Below are positions 13,384 to 26,130 of a DNA stretch of 64,000 nt, piece by piece. The DNA comes from Sclerurus mexicanus (taxonomy: Eukaryota; Chordata; Aves; Passeriformes; Furnariidae), in contig VWZF01002698.1 of assembly GCA_013396755.1 (NCBI GenBank), positions 880,479 to 944,478 on the forward strand, read 5' to 3'. Position 1 is the stretch's first letter. Each line of letters opens with the position of its first letter. The translations under genes were made by a program, and so were the position numbers. Under the pieces are notes generated by a model. The model did not search any database, had not been told where the DNA came from, and was given only the letters and a program-made list of their open reading frames with translations.

Positions 13384-13985
13384 AGAAGTTTAAAAAAAAG
13401 AGTATTTTTTAAAACAAATTCTAAGAAACACCTCAGTGAGCCGTGCATTAGTAAAACATTCTAACACTCAACTTGTAAGAAAACAAGTAATCTTCTATTC
13501 TTAGAGTTCATTCCAGCACCTCTAGAAACCAGACGCCACCCTAAAAATATATAGCTGGCCAAGTTCTAGGTGTCCTGTTCAGGCCAGAAATATACAAACT
13601 CTGGTAACACAGTTCAAAGTGCACTCTGGACTAGCAGATACCTAAACTGCTTCATCAGAAGTTGCCATCACTAGCTCCCACCTCATAGATGTGTAAGTGG
13701 AGGCAAAACAGGTAACGTGACCCATTTTTAGGCTACTGAAGAGGCCATTATCAAAATTTTCAACACCATTGAAATAGCCTTACACTTAGTCCTGTATTTT
13801 ACCTCTAAGTCAACACTTCAGCCATGGTTGGTCTTATCAGGCCATAAAATCTGTTTTAACTACCTGTCCTCTGGCTCTTTTAGGAACCATAAGCTTATCA
13901 ATAAGGGTAGAATGTTTTACTAATGCACTGCTCACTGAGGTGTTTCTTAGAGTTTGTTTTAAAAAATACTCTTTTTTAAACTTCT
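13384..13985. repeat. Long near-perfect inverted repeat (80- and 78-bp arms, 444-bp spacer)
   Basis: The left arm (13384-13463) starts AGAAGTTTAAAA and ends AAACATTCTA. The right arm (13908-13985) is its reverse complement, starting TAGAATGTTT and ending TTTAAACTTCT. Read side by side they differ by two substitutions and a 2-base length difference in an A run, so about 97% identity. Identity stops abruptly on the inner side after 13463. I see no target-site duplication outside the arms (ACAGT before, GGTTT after). The spacer has no open frame or known motif. It may be a small DNA transposon with long terminal inverted repeats, a foldback element, or a local inverted duplication. In LTBP1 pre-mRNA the arms would pair into a long hairpin. 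Confidence 0.92.
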
Positions 13986-15437
13986 GGTTTTCCTTCTCCT
14001 AGTCATGTCCCTCAGAATGCTGTAATTAACAGTGGGGCTCAAATAAGCTAGAAAGAGCTAGAAGCAGTGGCTCCTTTGTCTTACAGCTGGATGGAATCCT
14101 CTCCTTATGATACTATAGAAGAAAAAAGAAATCTCACAGAACCCATTCATTTAGTAGCAGCTTGGTACTTGCAAATAACACTGAGGGTACCTAAGGTAGA
14201 CTAACTCAAACAGCCTGAAAAACAAGGGCAGAAGAGAAGACTTTTTTGACCAGAATCCAGCCAAGAACAGTCACTCCAAATACCAAAGTGCTGTGCAACC
14301 TGAAATTTGTATACTCTTTGGAGTAGCAAGAGTCAGAAGTGAGGGACACAATCCAAATGCAGTGGTCACAATATTTTTTGAAGGAAAACTACTGCTGACT
14401 GGAAGAAAAGCAATACAGTCCTAATTGCAAAAGGGACTACTTGTTCATGTTGACAGTGTGATTAAATATCTTTCTGAAGCTTCTAAAGGGAGGTAGTGCT
14501 TTGCAAGAAGCATATTTCACCACTCTGAAAATGTAAATTGAAAGACCTCCAGCTGCCCACTGTTCCTCTCATTAGAGGCAATATTCTAATTTACCATCCA
14601 CAAACTTACACTTGAGGAAAAGGAAGCAGGGAGTTGTATTTCAATATAAATGGACAGAGCATAAAGATACGCAATGCAGAAATGCAAAGATACACACAGA
14701 AATTCTATTTAAAGATTTAGAAGTGAAGGCTCTTCCCTAAAACCTCAGCAGAACATAATTCTCTGTGCTACAGCAGAGGAAATCTGTCAGGAGACTGCAA
14801 GTACCTCAAGGTGTCATTGTTAATCAGTCCATTATTTAACTGCAGGAACTTTTCTCCAAATCAAGCCAGCAGACGTTCTGTAATACCTAACCTGTAATTC
14901 ATCAAGCTTTTCATCTTCTAAGCCAAAACTAGTCCTCAAGCTCCCCATACAACAGGGCATGAGCCAAGGCCACAAGCTGGGCACCTACATAATCCTTTTT
15001 TTATAAATACGAAGCAGAAACTCTCATGCAGCCTCCATACTGTGCACAAGTTCATAAACACATAATAAATTAAATATAGAGAAAAATAGTCGCCAATGAG
15101 ACCACAGTCCTGGACTCCAGCTTTCCAAAAAGGGTATCCATCATACTGACACTGAAAACACTCATAGTTATGCCTATTCTAGTGAAGCATTCACAAAGCA
15201 CCTTTTATCTGAAGGAAAAACCATCATCTAGAAATAGCGTGATGAAATTCCACCAGTGAGTCCAGAAAATCTGTTTTGTTTCTCCACAAACCCCAGAATG
15301 TTGGAGCATTTGCTAATCTAAGAATTCTGTCTTGAAGTATTACTGCAGAAAATTTCAAGATCTTAAAAAATGGGAGGGGGGGGGTGAGGGCTTTGTAGGA
15401 CAAAAGAAGGGAGTATGCTTTTTGTAGTTGTACTCAC
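13986..15437. other. LTBP1 intron sequence just downstream of the second exon
   Basis: Ordinary intron with no gene seen. A run of nine G residues at 15376-15384 within a G-rich stretch lies about 60 bases past the splice donor on the sense strand, where it reads as a C-rich tract. No repeat was recognised. Confidence 0.55.
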
Positions 15438-15613
15438 ATCGAAAAGGTGATGCAGGTTGATCCTGGCCCAGTCTCAGTGGTAATGAGCCCTCGGTAGATT
15501 GTTCTCCTGAAATCACTTTTTTTACTGGATAATATTTGGGCTTAATCACATATTCCTGTGTTTGGCCATGATGAAGATTCATCATCAGTGTCTGAGATGA
15601 AAGGGGTATCATC
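15438..15613 (-). CDS. LTBP1: LTBP1 exon encoding the linker after the first EGF-like domain
   Basis: This 176-bp exon is bounded by a TTTTGGAAAAAGG-complementary acceptor (sense ...CCAAAACAG|G) and a GAT|GTGAGTAC donor whose GT is at 15437-15436. Its first base completes the CA left by the upstream exon, giving Gln. It then reads 58 codons and ends with one base of the next codon. The peptide contains HHGQTQEYVIKPKYYP, then ISGEQSTEGSLPLR and QDQPASPFR. From memory the human long isoform has HHGQTQEYVLKPKYFP, ISGEQSTEGSFPLR and QDQVAAPF in the same order, a strong and specific match. It contains no cysteines and no recognised domain; in the family this is an extended linker between the first EGF-like domain and the next cysteine-rich region. 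In human the next exon starts with the SNHTGRIK region, which also occurs in the short isoform; it is not in this window. The ATG in the second codon of this exon is internal, not an initiation site. Confidence 0.95.
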
Positions 15614-17715
15614 CTGTTTTGGAAAAAGGTAGAAGAGACAGAATGATGTAAGAATTAATAACTTAGACTTGGGAACTAGTGGTAAAAATATTGAGGACAA
15701 ATTCATCTGTATTCCAGGTTCTTAAAATACAGTTTGGGAAACTTACTAGCTTCCAAGTAAGCACCTGATTTTCCATTGCACATTGCATTCTCATTATCTT
15801 GTCAGCTCAACAAACACCTAACAGATAAAGACTACAGGGATTATATGACTTCCTTTTTGACATGGCAAGAGGAATATCACAGACAGCTCAGAAAACAGGG
15901 AGTACAATAAAGCCCTGCTCAAAATCATGAGTTGCAGCTCAACTTCATTAACACACAGAGCAGCAGTGCATTCAAACCTTTCTCAATTTCTTACAATTGT
16001 CATTTCACACCAGGTATATTAAGTAGAACCTATACCCAGCTGATTTTCTCCTTCTGTCCCCAGAAACCCCAAGCACTGCTCCTCTTTCCCTTTTTCAGCC
16101 TGCTTCCCATGTCATCAAGTCTGTTTCCCAGAATCACATTACTTTCCCCATCCACTTTCTTGGCCGGCAATATCGAACATCTCTGACAAAAGTCCCATAA
16201 TCACATGGCCTCCCTTAACAGCAAAACTATTTCCCCTTCCTGTTAAACAAGATAATTCCTTCAAACTCACAGATTCCCTCACTGTCAATCCCAGTTACTT
16301 ACTTGTATTGTTAGATTCTTATGATCTCAGCTCTCACTGCCCAAGGCCTTGCCAACTTTCAATAACAATTCCTTCCTCTCCCTGTCAAAACTCCCATGGT
16401 TGTTTAGCTACCATCAGCAGCAAGAATCATTTTTTCACTAACCAACTGGCCTTCACTCTTCCACAGCACTCCCCAGCAATAAATGGGGCAGCAGACTGGG
16501 CAGCCCTTAGCCACATTCAATGAACCTGCAACCTGCTCTGGGGCCCTGGACTGCCAAATCCCACTGCCTCACAAGTAACAGCACATCTTCAAGTAGTAAA
16601 CATACTAATAGCATGCCTTCACATAGTCATAGTGTAGTTCAGACTGTAAAGACACGTTCCTCAGAGAGTAGTGTTAACTACTAACCTAAAAACAGTGCCT
16701 ATTAAGACTACATTGTCATTTGCTCAAATGAAGGCAAAAAGAGTGGGATGCTGTAAGCCTCCCTCATTTTATTCTTGACTGACGGTCTGTTATTAGTCTT
16801 CAAAAATAGAAAAGCTATGGAATTTGTAACAATCACTCCTCAGAGCCACAGTTCTGCAGGGTAAATAACTGTCCTCTGAGAATAACTCACCATCCCTATA
16901 TCATAGAGGACAGCTGAGCAGCATTTCCCACAGTGGTGAGACCTCTGAGGTTCAGCTAAGAAGTTAGATGATTGTTGCATTGTTTTTCAACATGTGGAGC
17001 CTGAGCCACCCCTTATCTCCAAAGCAATGCCTAGTTCCTTGGTCATGTTATTCAAGATGCTTAGTAACTGCCATAGCCAATGGATTTGTGGTTAGAACGA
17101 ACAATGGGCTTTTGTCCTACACAGATGCTCTTGTTAACTTGGATCGGTTTGAGAAAAAGAGCATTCATTAACAGTGACATTCTATGACTCCTATGTAGGA
17201 CAGAAACATAACTGCACAGGCTGTGTCCAAGTCAGTCTTTTCTAATACAGTATTTACAGTTTCATTATGTTCAGAAAAAATCATTTCCCTGACTAAGAAA
17301 GAATACTGTACATCTATGTTGTCTTTAGGTTTCCTACCAGCAGATCGATGAGGCACTTCAGGGACACTGGAGGTCAGGCTCAGAATTCAAAACATTCTGC
17401 TAATAAGTATCACCAGGAAGCCCTTAGCCTGAGATAAAACTGGAGTTGCTGCCTTCAATACTGCTTACACATGAAATTCATTTCTTTAAAGAGTCACTGC
17501 AATCATTCCTGCACAACCTGTTTTTTCTAACAGACCTCATTTGATGCCCATGTAGAAGGACATCTATTTCTGTTCTTGGATGTGAGCATTTATACTGACT
17601 GTATAAGCAGGCCTTGACAACAGAGCTCAAAATATGACACACAGATGCTGCCATTTAAGTGGCTGAGTGGTTTTTGTTAAGGCTATAGCATGTTGTAAAG
17701 CATTGCTGCATCCAA
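15614..17715. other. LTBP1 large intron, part adjoining the second exon
   Basis: This is the 3' part of the 33.7-kb intron on the sense strand. The plus strand is pyrimidine-rich from about 16020 to 16470, so the pre-mRNA would be purine-rich there. The polypyrimidine tract before the acceptor is short (sense CCTTTTTCCAAAACAG). No gene or transposon was recognised. Confidence 0.55.
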
Positions 17716-18252
17716 GAATAGTTAATGTTGGAAGGAACCACAGGTGGGAGCAACAGGTTCAACCTCTCAACTCAAGGAGGGTCTTCCTAATCAACCCCTG
17801 ATTGGCCATCCCTTAATGATCTTTGCTGCCCTCCACTGGAGCCAGTCCAGGAGCTCCACGTCACTCTTGTACTGATGAGCCCAAAACTGGGCATAGCACT
17901 ACAGATGTGGCCTCACTAGGGCTGAGTAGAGGGACAGTATCACCTCCCTCAATCTACTTGCAATACTCTTCCTAATGCACTTCAGGATACCACTGACCTT
18001 CTTGTCCATAGCTGGCTCATGGACAGCTTGTTGTCCACCAGATCCCCCAGGTCCTTCCCTGCAGAGCTGCATTCCAGCAGGTCAGTCCCCAGCCTGTACT
18101 GGTGCAGGGGGTTTTACTCTTTCTCAGGTGCAGGACCCTGCATTTGGCTTTGCTGAATTTCAGACAGTTCTTCTCTGTCCATCTCTCCAACCTATCATGA
18201 ACCTTCTACAAAGCACTCTAAGGTATCAACCACTCCTCTCAGTTTTGTTTTG

Positions 18253-18621
18253 TCAGTGAACTTGCTGAGGAGGCATCTGCTGCTCCATCCAAGTCACTGA
18301 TGAATAAGTGAACAATACTGGACCCAATATCAAGCCTTGGGAGACATCACCAATGACAGGTCTCCAACTAGACACTGTGCCACTGATTAAAACCCTCTGG
18401 GATCTGCCATTCAGCCAGTCCTCAATCCACCTCACTGTCCACTCATCCAGTCTACACTTCCTGAGTTTGCCAGTGAGGATGTTGTGATGGACAGTGTTGA
18501 AAGCCTTTCTGAAGTTCAGGTAGACAATATTCGCTCCTCTCCCCTCATCCATCCAGGCAGCTTTGCCATTGTAGAAGACAATCAGGTTAGTGAAGCATAA
18601 TTTACCCTTCAGTGAATCCAT
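18253..18621 (-). pseudogene. CR1 reverse transcriptase fragment, inactive
   Basis: Within the CR1 copy, this frame shows non-LTR reverse-transcriptase blocks: YLNFRKAFNTVHHNIL (family form has FxDFxKAFDTV), then GRSQRVLISG, then GDVSQGLILGPVLF (family PQGSVLGPLLF). The aspartates of the first catalytic block are replaced by Asn. Just beyond, the normally invariant ADD block reads F-T-D-K-T-K-L in another frame, so the active site and the reading frame are both lost. It encodes no functional protein. The start codon of the open frame is not meaningful. Confidence 0.9.
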
Positions 18622-19136
18622 GCTAACTACTTCTGATCACCTTCTCGCTTTCCATGTGTTTAAAGATAGCCTACAGAATGAGGCACTCCATGACCTTCAC
18701 AGAGATCAAGGGGAGGCTGGTATATCAGTTCCCAGTTCCCTGGGTACTCCCTTCTTGCCCTTTTTGAAAACCAGGGTGACATTTGCTTTTCTCTAGTCCT
18801 TAGGCACCTCTCCTGACTGCCATGGCCTTTCAAAGTCAACCATGAGTGGCCCAGCTATAGTGTCTGCCATCTCCCTCAGCACTCTCATGGATGCATCCCA
18901 CCATGGCCCATAGACTTGGAGATAAGAAGTTTGCCTAGGATCTCAAACGAAATCCTCCTTGCACAAGAAAAAAATCTTCCTTCCACCATTCCCTTTCCCT
19001 GGTCTGGACTGGAGATGATTGAGGATTGGTCTCAGTATAGAATGATGGACAGAAGGTGTTCAGTATCTCTGCCTTCTCTGTATCCTCTCTCACCAGACTC
19101 CCTGCTCCATTCAGTAACCAGCAGGGTTTTTGCTAT

Positions 19137-19457
19137 TCATGACTTTGAAGAAGCCTTTCTTGCTGTGCTTGATATCTTTGGCCAGATTTTTAATTCCAGA
19201 TGGGCCTTGGCCTTCCATGTTGCATTTCTGCATACTCTGAAGTACTCCATATTTGTTCTAAGTAGTCTGTCCCTGCTTCCTGTGTATCTATCCTGTCTGT
19301 GCTTGAGTATTGACAGGAGCTCCGTGTTCAACCACACAGGTCTCTTGCCCTCTATGCTCAATTTCTTGCTCATCAGGATGGACCAGTTTTGAGCCTGGAG
19401 CAAGTAGTGCTTGACTTCTGACCAGCTCTCTTGGAACCTTCTTTCCTGCAGGCACAT
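19137..19457 (-). pseudogene. CR1 pol fragment upstream of the reverse transcriptase core
   Basis: The frame contains KRPVWLNTELLSILKHRQD and, further on, CRNATWKAKAHLELK. These match the remembered linker of CR1 pol between endonuclease and reverse transcriptase (RPVWLNKELL, and VRKAKAQLEL). It is part of the same 17716-19650 insertion. Overlapping frames on both strands are shadows of this piece. Confidence 0.8.
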
Positions 19458-22400
19458 TCCCAGGAGATTTCTCCAAGAAGGTCCCTGAAGAGGCTAAAGC
19501 TAACTCTCCTGAAGTCCAGGGTTGTGTACTTAAATGCTGCCCTCCTTCCTTCATGCAAGACTCCACAATCTCATGGTCACTGTAGGCAAGGCTGCCCCAA
19601 CCTCCAGATGTTTAAAAAGGCCTTCCTTGTTTATTGGTACAAGGCCCTTCTATTTTTATTACCTTTTATATTGACACACTGTAGCCCAACTGTCAGTCTA
19701 CAATAAATTATACTGTAACACTTGAAACTTAAACAAAATTCAAAAAAAATATTTTAAAAAACCCAACAACACACCATGCCATATCAAAAACATGAATGCC
19801 ATACACTGGATGCTTAACCACCAGAATTTACAGAAGTTGCCTCTTCCTTTCTTCTCAAGTATTGTAATTTTTTTCCATAATTTAGTTTATATGAAATATT
19901 AATGTTAATAAACTACTGTTAAAACAGTTAAAAAAGTAAGCTTTGTTCTTTGTTTCAGTAGTACACAGGAAAGCTGTAATCTTTAGAAACTCCAGTTCTT
20001 TAGAAGGAAACACCTTCACATGATGTGCGACTTGTTAATCTTCAATATAGACTAAGTCACTTATTCTTGAATCACTTACAGTAGTCACATGAAACCAACG
20101 TCAAGACTTGTCTAGGCCCTTTTTCTTGCATATTTATGCTCAGGTTTGATGATCTTGGCATATAACTACCAAAGATCCTGAGCACAGGTCCACAAGTGTT
20201 TAGACGTTCCCCAGTATTCTGAGCAGCTTGACTCGTCTTGCTCACCAGAAGTGCAGTTCCACTAGGAGCTGATATGGTCAAACATCAAAATATTCATGAG
20301 ATCGTTTTGTTCTGGCTGTTCTTTTGATATTCAAATTCTTTGCAACATAACCTAGTTCTTAGAGATGTTAACCCATAATCCAAAGGATACCGCATACTGC
20401 ATCTTCCACTGGAACCAAGGATACCCCTCTAATTAGGCCATGGGAGTTTGAAGAGACCAGCCACATAGCTCTATCAAGGACTTTGGTATAGATGCTAACA
20501 AAGGGCATGGATTTTTTCTTCCTAGACCAGGGGGTCCTTCAGTGCTGCAGGACTTTGAAGCAGAAAGATATGATTTCTAGTGGGCTCAGGAGCCCCCAGC
20601 ACAAAACAGAAGCCAAGCCTGCTACTATGCTCAGATTCTTTTAGCAGTCCCAAGGTAAATGGCTCAGGTAGGTTACCATCAGAGTACACTAGTGTAGCAA
20701 TGCTAGGCACTAAATGGAGTGTTTTCATCTATTCCTAGTTTTGGAATATCCAAATAAATAAGAATCAGGATAGACTAATTTCCTCAAAAGACCACTCAAG
20801 ACTCAAAGCCTCTAAGAATAGCCAGTGCCTCTTGCTACCACAGTCCACAAGAGTATACTTGAAGTAGGTCACAGACACTCCAAACTAGGCTTTCATTATT
20901 TAAAACAAAGAAATTAAAGGCATACTCATCAACTCATGGCCATTCTACTTAACATTAAAACATAAATAGCTCTTATCTATTAATAACAACCATCACAAGT
21001 GACAGTATTTTATTGCTTCCCAATGTTGGTGTGTTGTTTGTTGCACATTTGAACACAACACAACTCAATGGAACCCCTTGCACACTGGTGAAATACAAAA
21101 TATTCCAGTCCTGCTAAAGCTCCCTGTAGCATTAGGTAAAAAGATACAATCGACAGTTCCAATCTTTAAGTTCTGAATGAAATGCACAAGACTACACAGG
21201 AGTTCTGCGTTACACAGGCCGAATTTGCAGTTTTTAATTAGGTAGTCAAAACTGATATTAATTTAATAAACATATAAAACCTTTTCATTCCTGAAGTGCA
21301 CACTATGCAGACAAACAAACGTCTGACTGCATCTTCAACAAGCAACTAATGTGATAAATACTAATAAGGTTACAAGAGCACTACAGAGGGAGAAGAAACA
21401 TTTGCAGCTATCATGCAACAGAAAGCTCTCTTGCTAAAAGCAAACAAGGAATGTGGCGTATCAGGGTAACTCTGGCAAGCAGAAATGAGGCCAGCAACAT
21501 CTGGCATGAGAAGCAGTGTCTAGCCTAAGTCAAGCCTCACTGAGGTTCCTTTCCTTATTTTATTTACTGTAAGTCTCATGCTCCCATGCTTGGTTCCTAG
21601 CTAGCAACACTTTAAAAAAATAGGAGTTGCTAGTGCTATTGTATCACGCAAGCATACAAATTAATTCCTTCTTCACTACCTCCTCTCAAAGTCACAATGA
21701 AAAGTCAAAAGGAGAAGAAAACCAGCATTTTCTAAAACTATGAGATAGCAAAGAAAATATGCAGGCCAGTTCAAAAGGCACGAAAACAGAACTAAATCCC
21801 CCCACACACCCTGCAAATTATTAAAATTCAGTTACTAGCTCAGCCTGACCTTTACCAGCTGTTTCCTTCTTCCACTGCTTCTCTGACACATATTTTTTTA
21901 AGATACATGAAAAAGTTTAACTTCCCAGATGATGATGAACAGATGGGATTTCTTCAAAGCCCTTTATATTAGCATATCTAACATTAATCAAGCATGGCCT
22001 CCTTCACAAGGCCTTACCAGTCACTAGAGATGAAAGAGAGGAAGTGCTCAGCTTTTCTTTCTCTTCATCACTGCAAAAATTCTGCACAGAACTGATTTTA
22101 TGTACAAATACCTATTTTTAATGCACACTTAGAGGTCCTATCCCTGAAATACAGTGCAAAGCCTGCAAAAGAAGCACTGAGGCCTGTATACCCTAAAACA
22201 ACTAGGGTTGCATTCATTATAGAACTGCCTTGACTTTATATCTTTGCAATACATTTTTCCTCAGGCAAAATTTTGCAAAGCCAGTGCTTTGGATATCACT
22301 AATTTATTTTAATACCTTCAAGTGTTCTTACTTTTTTTATCCCTTTAAAGGGTTAGAATGTTATTTGCAGCACAGACAAGATCTTACTTGATCATCATCA

Positions 22401-25400
22401 AGTTGATTTTGTTAGTTAATTCGGTGATTCCACAAATACAACAAATCTTAATAAAGATATTTAATGTACAAGATAAAAAAGAGTAAACAGGAATTCAAAA
22501 TTGTTTATAAAGGTCTACACAGGAATGTGAAACAAACTTTTATCCACCACAAGTACCAGTTTTACCCATTTATATATAATTTCTGTGGTAAAAGCCTTGT
22601 CCAAGGCACTGTCAGGGATCATATAACTCTTGAGTGTTTGCTAAAAAAGCTAGCCCTGTACTTCCAAACTCAACTGAATTGTTCATTGGTTAGAATCCTT
22701 TGCCAGCATAAGCTGGTGTAATAGCTGAACTAAAGCTCTGTGAAACAGCACTCTTTGTAAACTCAGTGCAACATCGATATATTCTTTCACATACAACAAA
22801 GACTGAAACAGGCTGATTACGACCATTCTTCCAGGTTTCTAGAGACACACACTGAGTTTTCCAGAATCCCAAGCAATGTTACATTTCCTAAAAGTCAAAA
22901 AGCAGAAAGAGGTCTTAAGGCAAAAGAAATGTTATCTCTTGGTTACATATTCAAATACAGAAAAAAATAGAGATGCTCAGTAACACAACCTGAAGGAAGC
23001 TAGAGTTCTTGCATGTTACACAACAACAGGCAAGAATTCCTCATATAATAGAGCATTCAAAGATGAAATTTGAAGACTACTCCTTCTGTAATTAAATTAT
23101 AAATGGTATTTCTATCTGTGGGGAAGAATAGGAAAGCTTGCCTACTACATCTTTTCATTAGAATGAATACAGAAAGTTTGTTCCACTCTGCTTTCGAAGG
23201 GCCATCAAGATACAAGTGATGTAAATTTTAAAAAAATTTTCTTAGACCATTAAGTCTTAAGTGTTCTCAAAGTAAACATTAAAGGAAACGGTATGCATAG
23301 TGACTAGAAAGATCTGGTATGAGACAACAATGAACACAGGACAGCCATGAGTCTCTAAGTCTCACAGTAACAGCAATTCACAAACCTCCCTTTTCACCAT
23401 GCACCAAATGAACAACCAGGAGTTCCAATTTATTATCTCACGCATACTTTCACCAACACTTAACCAGTGAAGTTCTTTACAAACCGAGATTAATTAATTG
23501 GATATCTGGGTTATTTTATATAGATTCTCAGCCATACATACATCTTCAATTTGTTGGACACCTCTTACCAGCAAAGGTCAAGGAAGAAGAAAAAGGAAAA
23601 GCTCCACAACAAAAACCCCTAGGTGTGTCCATAACAAAAATACCTAGGTATGTTGCTGGCTGGTTCTTGTTCCCCTGTTCTTATTGGTTTACTGTTTCTT
23701 TATGCTTTGTTGTTGTTGTTTTCCAGGATGCTGCATTTGATAATACTAGAGTCAGATAAGATACTTTGTCAGTATCAAACTCAGTAGTTCAGCTTTTAAA
23801 AGAGTGGCTGCTTATGTCACAAGTATTTGCATTAAAGAACTGACCTACAGGTATTTCTTGTGTTGCAGTACTGAGTCAAGACAAAATTCACTAGTTAGCA
23901 GCAATCTTGCTTAACCAAAACACTGAGTCGCTTCAATACATAATCTTCAGTAAATTCATCTATGTTATTCCCTTCCCTGGTTCACATTACATTTTCTACA
24001 GAAAAATTGCTTTTGTTTTCATAGTACTAATGGCACATGACACTAACTGTGTAACAACAAAATAACTCAGATAAAGACATATTAACTAGTGATAATTTCT
24101 AATCTGTCCACCCATGAGACTGACTTTGGTATTAGAAAAGCATGCTGAAATAACAACTAAAAATAGAAAGAAACTCCCACAATGGATGTTAAACCATAAA
24201 GGCAAATAAGCACAACTGTTGCAAAGCAAAACCATGCATCACTAATCTACTCCAACTCTTGAGCATGTTAAATAAAACAGGAAACAAAGAGCCCAGTAAG
24301 CTGATATAATTTATCTGAAATTTGAAAAAGACTTTGAAGACTTATCTTACAAGAGGTTACTAAGAAATCCTAAATTATAAAACAGTGTTTCAAGCTTAAA
24401 GCGGGCAAATATATGGAACAGAACAGATAGACTTAATTTTCTTGGACATAGATTAATTATAATGTAACCTTTTGAAGTCTATAACACATACATGGCTTGG
24501 TATTACATCACTTGAGTTATTTAAGTAACTTAGAAGTATATGCAATAATGTTACGGTAGTTCAGAAAACCCTCAATTCTACTTTTGTCTTCCAGACTAGC
24601 AAGTATGTATTTACACAAGATAAATTTACTGGGAATACACTTACATCCTTATCTGAATTATGAAGAAATCTGTTATTTAGAAACATGATACCTAAATAAA
24701 AGCAAAAATGTCAGTGAAGCACATAAAACCTTGGTCTACCATTGATATTCTGACAGATTAATTCATGATTACACAAAACAAATGCAGCCAGCAAGTAACA
24801 ATCCCACAAATCTTTTACATAGATGCAGATAGATTAGCAAAAAAATGTTTTGTCACTGCAGCTTGTTATATCTAGAAAATGTTTTAGAAGTATCATCTTG
24901 GTGGTAGAAGGAGTCAGATATAAGCAATACACCAGAGGTTCATAACCTGTTTATAAATTAGACTTATGTACGAGTAGGAAAATTAAAAAATCCAAGACAC
25001 ATAATAGTGGCTAGACAGGAAGAAATGAGGACTCAGAGAACTTGGACTGTAGATGAAATTGAGCACCGATGAACATGACAACGCACACCAGAAGCGGCCA
25101 GACCTTGTCGCACACAACTGATGTCTATGCTGACTGCAGCCAACCAATCAAGAGACTCTGCCATCAGCCTAGTGAAAGCTTCCAGTGTACAAAACTGGAT
25201 TAAAAGATACAACTCAAAGCATTACTGAGTGCAAGAGCTGAGCAAAAATAACAAGGAAGGCTTTAAAAGGCATTGATATTCACAAAGCTAAGAGGGTTCA
25301 TGAAGCACCCAGGCAGAGAAAAGCTAGGCTCTGGTTCCAGGTGAAATTCCTTAGGGAACGTATGACAAAGATACAAAATAACCCTTAATTCAAAATTAAC

Positions 25401-26106
25401 TGTAATTAGTTCTAAACTCAACAAGAAACACTTTTTCCACATACCGCATAATCAGAACTATAAGACATAATTGATTATTACTGCTTTCAGAAATGCTAAT
25501 GTAAAGGGATGATGAATACACCTCAAATTCTATTATGAGATCACAGAAACAACTCAGAAATCCCTATGCTTAAGGATATCGGTTTCCCAACATAATAAAA
25601 AATGTAAACAGACCTTATTTTTCTCCTCCTAAGGAAGTGCCAGGTGTGCAAGTCAGAGCACTTCATCCCTCTGTAATACATACTGATTTCTTACATAAGC
25701 AACTACCAGCAGATGTATTACGATATTGACTTTGCCAAAATATTATACACCAAAAGTGCTGTGTGCTCATATGAGAACAAATGATGTCCTCATGTTTGAA
25801 TGGGGAGATAGTTTCTGCACATTAAGAATCTTAATCACATTTACTGAAGGCTTTCTAAATTTACTTGACAAGAAGCATAACATGCATAGTACTTTATGAT
25901 GAGCAAGCCTTTAAAATTTCAAGATTACATCCAGACTCGATGTTCATTGCATGTATTTATGAGTCAAAGCCCTTTTTGGTATATGAAATCCGCAATAAAA
26001 AGCTCTGACAGACTGTACTGGCTACAGTATACACTCCCTGAAATACCCCTGGGACTGCTCTTCCTAAATTACACCACAAAATTTAGCAACCCTAAAGATG
26101 GAGAGT

Positions 26107-26130
26107 CAAACAACCAACCAACCAACCAAA
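26107..26130. repeat. (AACC)n microsatellite
   Basis: CAAACAACCAACCAACCAACC is a short tetranucleotide run with about four units. It is listed for completeness and may be length-polymorphic. Confidence 0.85.

Larger units (their letters stand above)
17716..19650 (-). mobile_element. CR1 LINE, 1.9-kb 3' portion with dead reverse transcriptase
   Basis: This is the longest transposon copy here. The left end is the 3' tail (GTTGGAAGGAACCAC), followed by AAGGAGGGTCTTCCTAATCA and the long CR1 untranslated text, then the pol region up to about 19650, where homology fades. It is 5'-truncated, as is typical for target-primed insertion, and lies in the same orientation as LTBP1. Multiple stops and frameshifts make it a fossil. 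It is flanked by unique intron. Boundaries are accurate to perhaps 30 bases. Confidence 0.93.

Noticed and set aside
15138..15141. Minus-strand ATGGATACC frame reading into a hydrophobic stretch, considered as an LTBP1S start
   Set aside because: Only the first three residues resemble the human short-form start; the rest does not, and no matching donor was identified.
18916..19392. 158-codon open frame on the plus strand
   Set aside because: It is the antisense of the CR1 pol region at 19137-19457 and has no independent support.
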